From Atherix ibis (taxonomy: Eukaryota; Arthropoda; Insecta; Diptera; Athericidae), in the NCBI GenBank assembly GCA_958298945.1, contig OY282607.1, forward strand, positions 80,379,868 through 80,443,867: 64,000 nt of DNA, in the 5' to 3' direction. Position numbers and translations under genes: made by a program. Shown in pieces: positions 22,807 through 33,930 of the stretch (positions are counted from its first letter, which is position 1; the number at the start of each line of letters is the position of its first letter). Under the pieces are notes generated by a model. That model was not told where the DNA came from. It made no database searches and was given only the letters and a program-made list of their open reading frames with translations.

Positions 22807-23875
22807 CCATGTGTATAAGCTGTTTAGTTATAGATGGCGTGAGTGAGCGTATTAAGCTAACATGGGTACGCCATACTTTTTTTTATGAGTTTGACATCTG
22901 TCAACATTAATCAGTGCACATTGTCAGCAATTTCGTACAACAACATACATTTTTCCTTTGGTAATCATGTCTAGTTTTGTGCCAGAAAAAGAGCATATGC
23001 GGGAAGCTCTTCTTTTTGCTTCAATTTGAAGAAATCGACCACCGAATTGCATCGAATGCTTATGGAGGCCTATGGTGACAGCGCTTTATCGGAAAAAAAC
23101 GTACCGAGATTGGTTTCGTCGGTTCAAAGACAGCAATTTTGACCTGTGGGACAAGAACCGTGAAAATCGGTTGAGGACTAGGAAGGTTGAGGACCATCAA
23201 TTGCAGGCTCTTTTGGATGAAGACGATACCCCATCGCAAAAATTCTCGCGGAGCAATTGGGTCAACCAGCCATTTCCATGCGTCTACGTGCCATGGTGAA
23301 GATTGAATAGATCGGAAAATGGGTGCCGCATGAATTGAACGATAGACAGATGGAGCGACGCCAAAACACATTCGAAATCTTTCTCGCCAGACAAAAAAGA
23401 AAGTCGTTCCTGCATCTGATTGTGACAGGCGATGAAAAGTGGATATATTTCGAGAATCCTAAACGCAAGAAATCGTAGGTTGATCACGGCCATCAACATC
23501 TTCCCCAAGACCAAATCAACATCTTCCCCAAGACGGAAGACGATGCTGTGCATTTGGTGGGATCTTCTACTATGAGATGTTGAAACCCGGTGAAACTGTC
23601 AATGCCCACCGCTACCACCAACAACTGATTGTTGGTAGTAGCACCGTGCTCTGCCTGAAAAAAGGACGGATTATCGACAAAGACATGACAAGCTGATTTT
23701 CCTCCACGACAACGCTCCATCGCACACATCAAAAATGGTCCAAAACTACTTGGAGGCACTCAACTGGGAGGTACTACCACACCCCGCTTATTAACCAGAC
23801 CTGGCCCCTTCCGACTACCACCTGTTTTCGTCGATGGGAACTAAAAAACAGCGAATTTAAGCTTATACACCTCGT
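22807..23875 (+). mobile_element. Mariner family F, copy 1 (pseudogene)
   Basis: The right end (ATTTAAGCTTATACACCT) matches the ends of copies at 29131-30232 and 50360-51612. The left end is eroded (GTGTATAAGCTGTTTAG). The transposase starts at 22967 (SSFVPEKEHMREALLF) and is recognisable but frameshifted. Readable pieces are YRDWFRRFKDSNFDLWDK near 23100 and VTGDEKWIYFENPKRKKS near 23430, the latter holding the first Asp. HDKLIFLHDNAPSHTSKMVQ lies near 23690, with the second Asp. The third region near 23790 is broken. It is dead. Confidence 0.75.
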
Positions 23876-24290
23876 ATATATATACTACCTCAAGTGGCAC
23901 CCCCCTGCCTAATCAAGCTATTCCGTAAAATAAAATACAAATGCAACATATTTTTTCAGATTATTTAATTTTTGTTCTTATGTACTCGTATATACTTTAT
24001 TATTAAAAAATAATTTTTTTTTGTAATCCTTATAATAATAAAATAAAATTGAAGTTTCTTTGTTAAATTATTTGGTAATTATAAATTTGCAACATTCTGA
24101 AATAAATATTATATCTGTAAAAATGATGAGAGTTGTTTATTGGAAAGTGGCACTTTCGGATCGATTTGAGTATTTCTGTCCAGTTTTTAAACATTTTGTG
24201 GCCTTGTAATTGACAGCTGTCAAACGTATATGGCACCCGGGGTAGAATTTTGTTTAGCGTCCCATTTTATATTATAGATCATAAAGTTAT
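23876..24290. other. AT-rich sequence with no recognised gene
   Basis: No exon or element end identified. Confidence 0.45.
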
Positions 24291-24299
24291 TGAATCTAA

Positions 24300-25420
24300 C
24301 ATAATAATCCTTTTTTTTTGTGGCATACCGCATCGTTAGACATAATACCGCGAGTCTTCTACGACCGTTGGGATTGAGATACGTCCAATAAAAGTGCAAA
24401 ATAGACCGGTCCTGTTATGGATGACTAGATCCAGATGGTTGCACCCATCATGCACAAATCCATCTTCTCACCAATTACTCTTTGAATTCCTGCTTAGACT
24501 TCTGCATGCAAGGAACACTTAATGAGATTCCCTTTTTAACCGCTTTCGGTTCCCTCAACTTGAATCACGTTCAGTTTCCTTTCTTTCTACGTGTCCCATG
24601 CATAAAGCAGTCAAATATTTCATCTTAATCTTCCGTTCAATTCCAATGATGAGCGGTCTCAACCTAAACCGCTCCCCATATTCACCACACACATATGTGC
24701 TTCCATCTGACCGCGCAGCTGAACCAGCTACATCCATATCAGATAGGGCCGTCGCTTACAGTCAGTAACCAGTTACAAGCTAGTTACCTGAATTATTGGT
24801 AAGAAGGCCTACCTAAACGTCTACTATCATCTGCAGTGATGATAGTCCTTAGACTAAAACTCACGATGTAGATATTAAACCATAGCTACCACCTTTCAGC
24901 CAAAAGCACCTCATTTCTCTGGCCAGGCATAGTGCGTTTTAACACCGTGGGCACCCTAATCCCTGTTTTATCAGCTTTGTTTAGAGAGAACTTGGTCAGT
25001 ACTCCCTCTCAAACAGTTGTAGTAGAAGGAAGCTTGTAAATTTTTTGCCACTAAAGAAGGGCCACAGCCAATAATAACATGGAGAAATAAATCAGCGCAT
25101 AGCCGCTGGTAGCCCACAGAACCTACTTCAGTCAGTCTTAATTATTTCCTCAGAAAAATCTGACCATAACATCGGATCTTCTGATGTACAAGTCCTCATG
25201 TATTTTTTGAAACTTGGGTCCTTAGAAAAAACCATTACAAACTCTTGTCCATGTCCGAGGGGAGGATCCTTCTGTAATCTTAACGATCCTTCTGTAATCT
25301 TAAAACATGCTAGGAGTGTTGAACTAGAATACCGCGTTCAGAAACCGGAACGTCTGTAGTTCTTTGATTCAGACCGAACTCGCCATTGGTAATGATGATG
25401 AGTCTCATTTCTCACTCAAT
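24300..25420. repeat. Retroelement-like interspersed repeat, copy 1
   Basis: This block is less AT-rich than its surroundings. Its right part (25150-25400) matches 28205-28800, sharing the order CTGACCATAACATC, GTCCTCAT, ATTACAAACTCTTGTCC and GGAACGTCTGTAGTTCTT. The second copy carries a decayed non-LTR C-terminal motif, so this is probably a 3' fragment of the same retroelement. A 20-bp tandem duplication (ATCCTTCTGTAATCTTAA) lies at about 25266-25305. No intact frame is present. Confidence 0.5.
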
Positions 25421-25473
25421 GAATACATCAATAAGCTAAATTGCCCCATATGGTGTTAACTCAAAGATGTTTA

Positions 25474-25745
25474 TTTGGGCTAAATGTGGTTTTACCAAGA
25501 TGGCTGCACAAGCAACACAACACGACAAATTTTAATTTATTACGCGAAAAGTTCCCAGGATGCGTAGTTTAGAGATTTTGTGATGAAGCTGCGTACTTAA
25601 AAACGAGCATCCATCAAGCAATGGCCGTCATACTACAGTCCAAAATGTGGAAAAATGTCATTAGCAATTATCTCAATATGATCGAGTCAAGCAAGAAGTC
25701 TCGCAGCGGCCATTGATTTCGATTAAATGATGTTATATCTCAGGC
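25474..25745 (+). mobile_element. DD41D transposase C-terminal fragment
   Basis: The plus strand reads WFYQDGCTSNTTRQ near 25492 (compare the family WFQQDGATCHTA, second Asp present). It continues LLREKFPGCVV and then, in another frame, VISNYLNMIESSKKSRSGH, which corresponds to the family C-terminus. Both ends of the element are missing. The fragment is degenerate. Confidence 0.6.
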
Positions 25746-25985
25746 ATAATGGAAAGTGTGCTTTACACAAATGGCATATGCCATATTCGGTTGTGGTTCA
25801 AGACCCCGAAGCACAAACTGTATAGCCCTTCGGTATATTATAAAATTATAAAAAAAATTCTTATCTCAACAGGAAATTATCTCAACAAAATTGATTTAAA
25901 AGTTGGTTTGATTATGGCAATACGACATCATACAATCTGATAAGTTTTTATTCAATCCATTAATTAAAATTTGTACTTTTTTCAG

Positions 25986-26283
25986 CTGCCGCAATTATGT
26001 TATGGGTCGTCGATGCAGAATTTATATTTTGAATCGAACGAAACCAGCGAATTATGTATGAAGTTTTCGGGCGGTTTTGAGACTGGTGGCAACACTACTG
26101 TCGAAGAACTTCTTGTTTCGTCCACGCCTCTTCGGGAGCCTAATTCGATCGTGCGAGTGCTGTGTGCAAGCGCCATCGTACGATGGGATAAAGAAAGTCG
26201 ATGCGGTTTGTGAAAGCGAAATTCACGCAGATAACTGGCTTCGCCATGAAGTTGGTTTGAAAAAAGACGAAGACGATTGGTGA
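25986..26283 (+). other. Possible coding exon of unknown gene, frame unresolved
   Basis: A polypyrimidine tract and CAG at about 25978-25986 look like a splice acceptor. They are followed by about 300 bp clearly richer in G+C than the flanks. One frame stays open to a stop at 26211-26213 and contains SGGFETGGNTTVEELLVSS. A second frame runs from about 26077 to 26283 and ends DNWLRHEVGLKKDEDDW. The minus strand is also open across the block. I recognise no family in any frame. It may be a terminal exon of a gene lying mostly elsewhere, or a transposon piece. No start codon or upstream exon could be assigned. Confidence 0.3.
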
Positions 26284-26760
26284 AAGAAAACAATTTTGAG
26301 AGTATTTTTTTTGCAACTATAAATAATAAAAAACTTATAATACTAAAGGCGCAAATAAAGCAATGGTGATCAGAAAATAAATTAATAAAGTTTGAATTTT
26401 ATAACCAAAAAGAACATAAATAAATAAAAGAATTTTTAATAACAGAACAAATTTTATAAGTGAGAAAATAAAAAATTAAATGGAAAATCATCCTTAAATA
26501 GTTTAGAGAAAAACTGAAATTTTTTTATAAATAAAAAGTTTTTACTCTCACAACAGAAAAAAAAATTGTCCTAAATTCAAAGGAAACAAAATTAAGTTTA
26601 ATTTAGAATACCTTTTAGCTTATCTAAAAATACTTTTTAAAAAAAAAACATAAACGAAAAAAATGACTTGTTGGTATTTCAAAAAAAAAAAAATTTTTTT
26701 TAAAGATATTTTTCAAAATTTAACAAAAAAGATGATTTTTTCTTGCGTTTTTATGCAATG

Positions 26761-27583
26761 TACGAGGTCTGTTCAAAAAGTATCGCGAATTTTGAATTTC
26801 CGCGGGTTACCTACATTCGATTTTCGATTTTTTGTGGCGTTACGTTGGTACTCATGTTTCTCACTTATGCCGACAAGTTCGGTCATTTTGAATGTTCAGT
26901 TAATTTTTACAGCTGCTTTGCTTGCACGTGTTTTGGCTCGTCTTCGGTTTTTGTCCATTCCAAAAAATGGGGCCAGGCTTGGGGAATACGGTGGCTGCGG
27001 CATTATTAGTTTGTTATTTTTGGATAAAATGGCAAAAGCCACTTTTTGTTCTTCCACAAATCCGGGCGTTTCTGGCGGATTTCTTCGCGCAACTTGCGCA
27101 TAACTTGCAGGTAATATTCCTTATGCAGAACTCATCATGCACCACGCTCCTGCAATCGAAGAAAACTGTAAGCAAAACCTTCACATTCGACCGAACTTTG
27201 CGCTTTTTTCGGTCTTGGCTCGTGCGGCAGCTTCCATTGGGATGATTGAGCTTTGGTTTTCACGTCATAACCATAAACCCAAGATTCCTTACCAGTTATG
27301 ACACTCTGGAGCAAATTTAGGTCGTCGCGGAAAGAGTCCAACAGCTCCTTAGCAATGTTAATGCGATGCTGTTTTTGGTCGAAATTGAGCAAAAATCGAA
27401 GGTGAGCCAAACACGTGCAAGCAAAGCAGCTGTCAAAAATTAACTGAACAATCAAAATGGCCGAACTTGTCGGCATAAGTGAGACACATGAGCACCAAAA
27501 TAAAGCCATCAAAAAATCGAAAATCAAATATACGTAAGCCGCGGAAATTCAAAATTCGCCATCCTTTTTGAACAGACCTCATA
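26761..27583 (-). mobile_element. Mariner-derived element with about 200-bp inverted termini, copy 1
   Basis: The left end TACGAGGTCTGTTCAAAAAG starts a roughly 195-bp arm (26761-26955). The right 190 bp (27393-27583) is its inverted copy, about 88% identical by eye, far longer than the usual 28-bp mariner repeat. The core on the minus strand encodes the C-terminal half of a mariner transposase (QKQHRINIAKELLDSFRDD, then a GKESW version of the first-Asp box). It lacks the N-terminal domain and the HDNAPxHT box. The copy at 48687-49463 shares the same junctions, so deletion derivatives themselves have multiplied. Confidence 0.75.
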
Positions 27584-27839
27584 TTTTAAAATATAAATAA
27601 ATATGAATTATTCATTAAAGTGATTACTTTGAACGTTTAAAAATAATGTTTTTCTAAATACTTTCATGTATACGGTTGAAAGTCTAAATCAAACCAATGA
27701 AAACAAAACAGTTAAAAGATGCACGAATCTCTTCAGACTTTACTGCAAATATTAGTGCATTCTGAATCCCACATACATACGCATTTATCCTGTAGCCAGG
27801 ACATAGAAATTTTAGAATAAATCATCAAAATGTGATAAA

Positions 27840-28075
27840 TCATCTTCGGATAAATCACTTTGCACAAACTTCGAACCAGTTCGCAATCTCCGCATAAAAC
27901 TAGCGACAAGCATGCTTAGTGAAGGTGTTTTCTGAGTACTGTCGTAATAAGCTATACTCCTATTGAACTTAACGTTCATTTTAAATTCAAAATTTTTATA
28001 GCTTCCTCTTTCTATCCAACACGCAGGAAATAATTCCAATATTCCCCCATTCAAACCATTACAACTTTTAATATA
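27840..28075. repeat. Interspersed repeat of unknown type, copy 1
   Basis: Co-linear with 35450-35665. Shared blocks include TTTGCACA, ACTTCGAACC, CTAGC(A/G)ACAAGCAT, GAGTAC and CTTCCTCTT(C/T)CTATCCAA. No coding potential or termini recognised. Confidence 0.6.
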
Positions 28076-28204
28076 TTGTTGCTCAACTAGAAAAATTTTA
28101 TGTCACTGTGTTGAGTGTGCCCAGTCAGCAAACTTTAAAATTCATTTTAAACCTAATAGGAGATTATAGCTTCGAAATAATTAAATGATTTTCCTATTTG
28201 GTTT

Positions 28205-28800
28205 AAATTATTTCGCTCGAAAATTCTGACTATAACATCTGAGCTACTGCTGTACCAGTCACTATTTTTGGCAGTCCTCATATACGAGGTCTGTTCAAAA
28301 AGTATCGCGAATTTTAAATTTCCGCGGGTTACGTATAAGTTCGGCCATTTTGAATGTTGCCAAGTTCGGCCATTTTGAATGTTCAGTTAATTTTTGACAG
28401 TTGCTTTGCTGGCACGTGTTTTGGCTCGTCATCGAAAACTTTCGTTCTCAGCAAAAATCATTGCAAACTCTTGTCCGAATTTGTTAATATAATCCGTTGA
28501 AAAATTTTTTTACCCTACATGAGAATAGACTATTCCAAAGCCTTTTTCACGACAAGAGCCTGAAGCGTTATCATGACCGTCCAGTTGTGAATAAAACTAA
28601 GCTCAATAAGTTGTGGTGGGCTTGACACTTAATCCGTATGGATGGATCCGTTAGCCTGGCGTCAAAAGCATACCAAATGAAGTCACAAGGAATTCGCCGC
28701 GCGAATTCGGAACGTCTGCAGTTCTTCGATTCAACAGGCTTAGAAAGGACTTCCGCCGTTGATGATGATGTTGATAATAAACCCAATTTCGTAACTTTCA
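28205..28800 (+). repeat. Retroelement-like repeat, copy 2, with inserted mariner arm
   Basis: Matches 25150-25400 on both sides of an insertion at 28283-28437. The plus strand near 28606-28690 reads KLNKLWWA, a stop, then HLIRMDGSVSLASKAY. This resembles the LRWxGHxxRM stretch at the C-terminus of RTE/jockey-type retrotransposon ORF2 proteins. It is heavily decayed. Confidence 0.5.
28283..28437. mobile_element. Solo arm of the long-inverted-repeat mariner
   Basis: Starts TACGAGGTCTGTTCAAAAAG and follows the left arm of the elements at 26761 and 48687 to about GTGTTTTGGCTCGTC, with an internal deletion and a 23-bp tandem duplication (AGTTCGGCCATTTTGAATG). No transposase core follows. The related repeat at 25190 shows the unoccupied site. 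Confidence 0.7.
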
Positions 28801-29130
28801 TACACTATATCAATTGACTGTGCGTACAACTTTCTAATTTGTTATCTCATGTTAATTTTTTTAAATATTCTATAACGTAGTACAGTTATGTTTTAAACAA
28901 TTTTAAAGTATATATCAATACTACTGTCTCCACATTACATGGTATATTTCTTGTCTTATATTTTTCTACCTAAATTGCTGTTGTATAATTGCGCTGACAT
29001 CATGCCAACTCACATTCTGGAGTTGGCAGCACTAATTCGCATGACTGGTTGTCGTGTCATTTTTACTGAACGTCATTCAATTTCGATATGCTTCTCAAAC
29101 ATGTTTGCCTTGTTTGTTTCTTATTTTAAT

Positions 29131-30232
29131 TACCAGGTGTATAAGCTTAAATCCGCTATTTTTTAGTCAAACACATGTCTTTTCATAGACAGCAAGAATA
29201 AATTTATTTAAAGTTCTTTGTGGTCAATTTGTGGATACCACGCTAAAAAAAATTCCTTCTATTTCGAGCCAAACCACTCATCAAGCCATTTTCGGACGTC
29301 TTCGTAGTCTGGTGAATAGCAGGAAAAACAGGGGGTTATCTGATGAATAAGCGGGGTGGGTTAGCACCTCCCAGTTTAGTGTCTCCAAGTAGTTTCGGAC
29401 CATATTTGACGTGTGCGATGGTGCGTTGTCGTGAAGGAAAATCAGCTTGTCATGTCTTTGTTTATAATCCGTCCTTTTTTCACGCAGAGCACGGTGCAAT
29501 TTGATCAGTTGCAATTTGGTCTTGGGGAAGATGTTGATGGTTGGCCGGGATCAAACCATGATTTCTTGCGTTTAGGATTCTAGAAATGTATCCACTTTTC
29601 ATCGCCTTTCACAATCCGATGCAGGAACGACTTTCTTTTTTGTCTGGCGAGCAAAATTTCGCATGTGTTTTGGTGTCGCTCCATCTGCCTATCGTTCAAT
29701 TCATGCGGCACCCATTTTCCGATCTATTCAATCTTCCCCATGGCACGCAGACCATGGAAATGGCTGGTTGAGTGACATCCAATTGTTCTGCGAGCACTTT
29801 TTGCGATTGGGTATAGCCTTCATCCAAAAGAGCCTGAAATTGATGGTCCTCAACCTTCCTAGGCCGATTTTCACGTTTGTTGTCCCACAAGTCAAATTGC
29901 TGTCTTTGAACCGACGAAACCAATCTCGGTACGTTGTTTCCGATAAAAGCACTATCACCATAGGTCTCCATAAGCATAGATTCGATTCGGCGGTTGATTT
30001 CATCAAATTGAAGCAGAGCTTCCCGCATATGCTCTTTTTCTGGCATAAAACTAGACATGATTACCAAAGGAAAAATGTATGTTGTTGTACGAAATTGCTT
30101 ATAATGTGTACTGATTAATATTGACAGCTGTCAAACTCATTATAAAAAAAGTATGGCGTACCCATGGCTACTTAATACGCTCACTCACGTCATCTATGAC
30201 CAAACAGCGGATTTAAGCTTATAAACCTGGTA
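29131..30232 (-). mobile_element. Mariner family F, copy 2 (pseudogene)
   Basis: The termini are TACCAGGTGTATAAGCTTAA at the left and, in reverse complement at the right, TACCAGGTTTATAAGCTTAA. The minus-strand transposase starts at 30061 (SSFMPEKEHMREALLQFDEI). It continues YGDSAFIGNN, WDNKRENRPRKVEDHQFQALL and the GDEKW region near 29600. The second-Asp box HDNAPSHTSNMVRNYLETL lies near 29410. Frameshifts and deletions are frequent, including the loss of the third-Asp region near 29330. Confidence 0.8.
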
Positions 30233-30535
30233 AACTATAAATAAATTATAGATTGCGAGCTTATCTCAGCCACTTTTAAAAATGCACACCAATAACAAAC
30301 TAGCATTTGTTAATAAGGAATTAAAAGAATAATGTTTCTTAGAGAGAGAAATTTTCCAACTAGTTTTTGAAATTTTCGTCGAATGTGTAAATGAGCCCTT
30401 AGAAATCCGTGCTGAACATAGGAAAATTTTGCCTCAGCGAATGTGTAATCGTACAGCACCAATTTTTACGTGGTTAAGTTAGACGGATGTTCCGGTATAA
30501 ATTGGAGGTTCTTTTGACTTTTAAAGTCGTGTGAA
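30233..30535. promoter_or_regulatory. Upstream region of eEF1-gamma
   Basis: About 300 bp between the mariner end and the eEF1-gamma start codon. A pyrimidine-rich TTCTTTTGACTTTT stretch about 25 bp before the ATG could be a TOP/TCT-type start, as used by translation-factor genes. This is an inference from position and base content only. Confidence 0.25.
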
Positions 30536-31919
30536 ATGGTTGCCAGTGTAGGTTTATATTTTAAAATTTTAAATATTAAAAATGTATAATTTGTAATTTG
30601 TGCGCATTTCGATGTAGGTTCTTTATACGTATCCGGAGAATTTCCGTGCATACAAAGCACTTATTGCTGCAAAGTACTCCGGCAGTGAATTAAATGTGTC
30701 GGCTGATTTTACATTTGGGGTTACAAATACTAACCCCGAATTTTTGCGGAAATTTCCAACCGGCAAAGTAATCTATTAATTAAATTATTTGCAAAATGTC
30801 CTCGCTAATTGACGCGTATATTTATTTATTTAGGTACCGGCTTTAGAGACTTCCGATGGGAAATATCTCAGCGAAAGCAATGCAATTGCTTATTACTGTG
30901 CCAATTCTGCATTGAGAGGTGAAGACCTCTTTTCTCAAGCTCAAATTCAACAATGGATAAGTTTTGCAGACAATGAAATTTTGCCAGCCAGTTGTGCCTG
31001 GGTATTTCCTTTGCTTGGCATAATGCCGTTCAATAAAGTAGCAGTCGAGAGAGCACGCCAAGATATCGCATTTGGGCTAGAGATTCTTAACAAAAAACTA
31101 TACGACTGCACTTACCTAGTGGGCGAACGGATTACTTTGGCTGATATCATTGTCTTCTGCAATTTATTACATCTCTATCAATATGTGCTTGAGCCTTCTA
31201 TGCAATCAACATATAAATCTGTGACAAGATGGTTTAAAACCATGTTGAATCAAGCACAAGTCAAAGACGTCATAAAGAACTTCGAGTTATGTTCAAAAAC
31301 TCTTCAGTTTGATCCAAAAAAATTTGCTGAATTCCAAGGTAAAACAAGCACCAATGCTGCTGAGAAGAAGAAGAAGGACGAAAAGAAGAAAAAAGAACCC
31401 GAATCCGCTGATAAGGATTCTTCGGCTCCATCAGCACCAGAGGAACCGGAGGAAGTTGTCGCCATCTCTGGTTTCGATATGGATTCATTCAAGCGAGTTT
31501 ATTCCAACGAGTCTGAAGATAAATCTATAGCTTACTTTTGGGAGAAATTCGAACCGAAAGATTACTCCATATGGTTCGCTGAATATAAGTATAATGATGA
31601 GCTTACAAAAGTATTTATGAGCTGCAATTTGATAACTGGAATGTTCCAACGTTTGGATAAAATGAGAAAGGTGGCATTTTCGTCGGTATGCCTTTTCGGG
31701 GAAGACAACAACTGTACTATATCGGGTGTGTGGGTTTGGCGTGGCCAAGATTTGATATTCACAACATCTCCCGATTTACAAATAGATTATGAAAGCTACG
31801 ATTGGAAAAAACTTGATCCATCAACTGAAGAAACTAAGAAATTAGTACAACAATATTTCTCGTGGATTGGCACCGATAAACAAGGGCGCAAGTTCAATCA
31901 AGGAAAGATTTTTAAATAA
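30536..31919 (+). CDS. eEF1gamma: Translation elongation factor 1-gamma (eEF1B gamma)
   Basis: The gamma subunit of the eEF1B exchange complex, which recharges eEF1A with GTP in the cytosol. Exons: 30536-30547, 30618-30767 and 30834-31919, with GT-AG introns of 70 and 66 bp, giving 415 residues. The N-terminal half is a glutathione-S-transferase-like domain ([17 protein letters not shown] at the start, then [11 protein letters not shown] and [11 protein letters not shown]). A Lys-rich linker ([12 protein letters not shown]) lies around residue 230. The conserved EF1G domain ([36 protein letters not shown]) runs to the C-terminal [11 protein letters not shown]. The start was chosen because it puts MVASV directly before LYTYPENF with a good donor (GTAGGT). 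It appears more divergent than I expect for a fly housekeeping copy, and the linker is short, so a paralogue is possible. A polyadenylation signal follows at 31946. Confidence 0.93.
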
Positions 31920-31945
31920 ACAATAATTTAATGTAAAAGATCTAA

Positions 31946-31951
31946 AATAAA
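31946..31951 (+). terminator. Polyadenylation signal of eEF1-gamma
   Basis: Canonical AATAAA 27 bp after the stop codon. Confidence 0.6.
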
Positions 31952-32374
31952 TAATCTAAAAGAAAAAATGTATTCCTATTTGTTTGGTCCAAGATATAAG
32001 GCAATTTTTTTTTAAATAAGTTTTCTGATGGAAGGTGCATGTAGATTTTGGTGCTTTATTTTCGAATTGTGAGTGAATACACTGGTAAATTTTTCGAACA
32101 ATTTTTGTGGTTTTTGGTTGCAGAAATTTCAGTGTCCAAGTGGTTAAAGAAATATGTTGAGTGTCTCATGAAAAATTTACAATCAATTCTAACCTCACAA
32201 AAACAATATTTTTGTAGAAACAAAAATCCTGTTTAAGAGTTCAATTGAGTTCACAAACAAAATCCCCTCTTGGGAATTATAACAAGTTCACCTTCACGTT
32301 TTTATGTATTTCCAATTGTGTATTTCAGATTAAATTTAAAAAAAACAACAACATTTAAATCTATTGATAATTTA

Positions 32375-32380
32375 TTTATT
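32375..32380 (-). terminator. Polyadenylation signal of TFIIA small subunit
   Basis: AATAAA on the minus strand, about 60 bp past the stop codon of the TFIIA subunit gene. Confidence 0.5.
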
Positions 32381-32440
32381 CATAACTGAAAAATTCCTAC
32401 AATCTACAAACGTAAACACTGTATGAAATATTAAATTCCT

Positions 32441-32896
32441 TCAACGCTTTTCAGCTTCCTCCAACAATGTGGCATCTGAAATTTGATCAAATTAGTATGC
32501 GGAGCACAAAATCATATTTGGCAACTTACTTTTTCCATCGCAAGCTACTATCTTAACTTTGTCAACTTTGGCAAAATCCTGCACCTCTCGGAACTCGACG
32601 TCATTTAGCATTAATGTCCACACATTATCACAGAATCTGTAGGTGTTCAGCTTATTCGCCCTAAACGTGACTCGAGCTTTTACCTTCTGTGACAAAGCCG
32701 AATTTATGCATTTATCAAATTGCAGAAGTACTTTTACAGCCAGTCCAGGCGTAATTTGTCCATACTAGAAACAATGTTCGTTTTATTTATGCAGATGTTA
32801 TTTAATTCGCTAATAATTATTTACTTGGATGAGTTCATCCAGACATTCTTGTAATGTATTTCCTAGAGTTGTATTTCTATATAGTTGATACGACAT
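32441..32896 (-). CDS. TfIIA-S: Transcription initiation factor IIA small (gamma) subunit
   Basis: Part of TFIIA, which stabilises TBP on the TATA box in the nucleus. Minus-strand exons: 32896-32825, 32764-32530 and 32475-32441, with GT-AG introns of 60 and 54 bp, giving 113 residues. The N-terminal helical domain ([20 protein letters not shown], then [13 protein letters not shown] and VLLQFDK) leads into the beta-barrel part ([20 protein letters not shown], then [14 protein letters not shown] and [12 protein letters not shown]). These match the fly protein closely. The third exon adds a C-terminal tail ([11 protein letters not shown]) longer than the fly SGEF ending. The gene is convergent with eEF1-gamma, with about 520 bp between stop codons. 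Confidence 0.93.
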
Positions 32897-33117
32897 TATT
32901 ATACTAATTGTCTACTTAATCGCAATTTAAAAATGCTACTGAAATGTTTTGAAACGCTCGATATTGCGCATTATTTATTTATTCAATGATTTTATGCCAT
33001 CTTTGTATCACAACTTATTAAACCATAGAATAGTGAACTGAAGTATAACAGGTTAAGTATGTGTATACGTGTAAACTTAGATTATAAGAAAAGCTGTCAA
33101 AAATAAGCCATTTTAAT

Positions 33118-33870
33118 CTTAGATTATAGAAAATCTGGATAGGCCCGGACGTCAGTTTTTGTATATGGATACCCAATTTTCTGACAGAATTATTGCAAAA
33201 GCGGCGAGAAATCGTACTGCTTGCATACATTTGTGTAGGTTTTTTTACACATGCCACTCACTGACATCTAGTTTTCGTAATAGAAATTTGTCGAATTCCA
33301 AAAGCATAATAAATATCCATTTTAACTCACTTATTGCAAATAAACGTACAATTTCAAAAAAACCATAAGCAATTTTTATTTTTTGTACAATCTTTTGACA
33401 TGAAATTGAATTGTATTTTCAAATATCAAGCGCCCAAATTTTGTTGATTTTCGGAGAGTTTTAAAAAGCGCCATTCTCCATGAAAGTGGTAGCACTTATC
33501 GGAAAGTGCAAGTGAAAGTGTAGTTTTTATCCATTTTTAAGTATAAATAGTTATATATTGGATAATATTTTTATGTTTTTATTTAAAAAAAATGAAGTGT
33601 TCTACAAAGAGTTGCTTTTAATTCAACGGAATGAGGAAGGCGGGAAATTCTATTTTTCCGTAAGTTGACATCTTCATTTTTACTACATAAATTAATAAAA
33701 ATTAAGTTTATGATGTAACTATATGACTTTTAGTGATATGTTTTGTTAAAAGAGTGGTTTAAAAGTGAAAAGTTCGGCATTCAATAAATGTAAACAAATA
33801 TGATGTTGACAGTTCAATGTTTACCAGAAAATAGTTCAGTGCCGGCGTATGTAAAATGTGTGGAAGAAAA
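33118..33870 (+). repeat. Non-autonomous repeat family K, copy 1
   Basis: Begins CTTAGATTATAGAAAATCTGG and shares, in order, blocks with 33931-34330 and with the reverse complement of 38070-38551. The blocks are TAGGCCC, CACTGACATCTAGTTTTCGTAA, CAATCTTTTGAC, CATTCTCCATGAAAGTGG and GATGTTGACAGTTCAATGTT. No protein is encoded. It may be a MITE or SINE-like element. Confidence 0.6.
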
Positions 33871-33930
33871 TTTAAAGGAACGAATTCAGTCTGTTTTCCA
33901 TTGCTGTTTTCAGTTCTTCAATAATCTAAG

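Noticed and set aside
26663..27103. 146-codon open frame on the plus strand
   Set aside because: It covers the mariner inverted arm and the antisense of its transposase.
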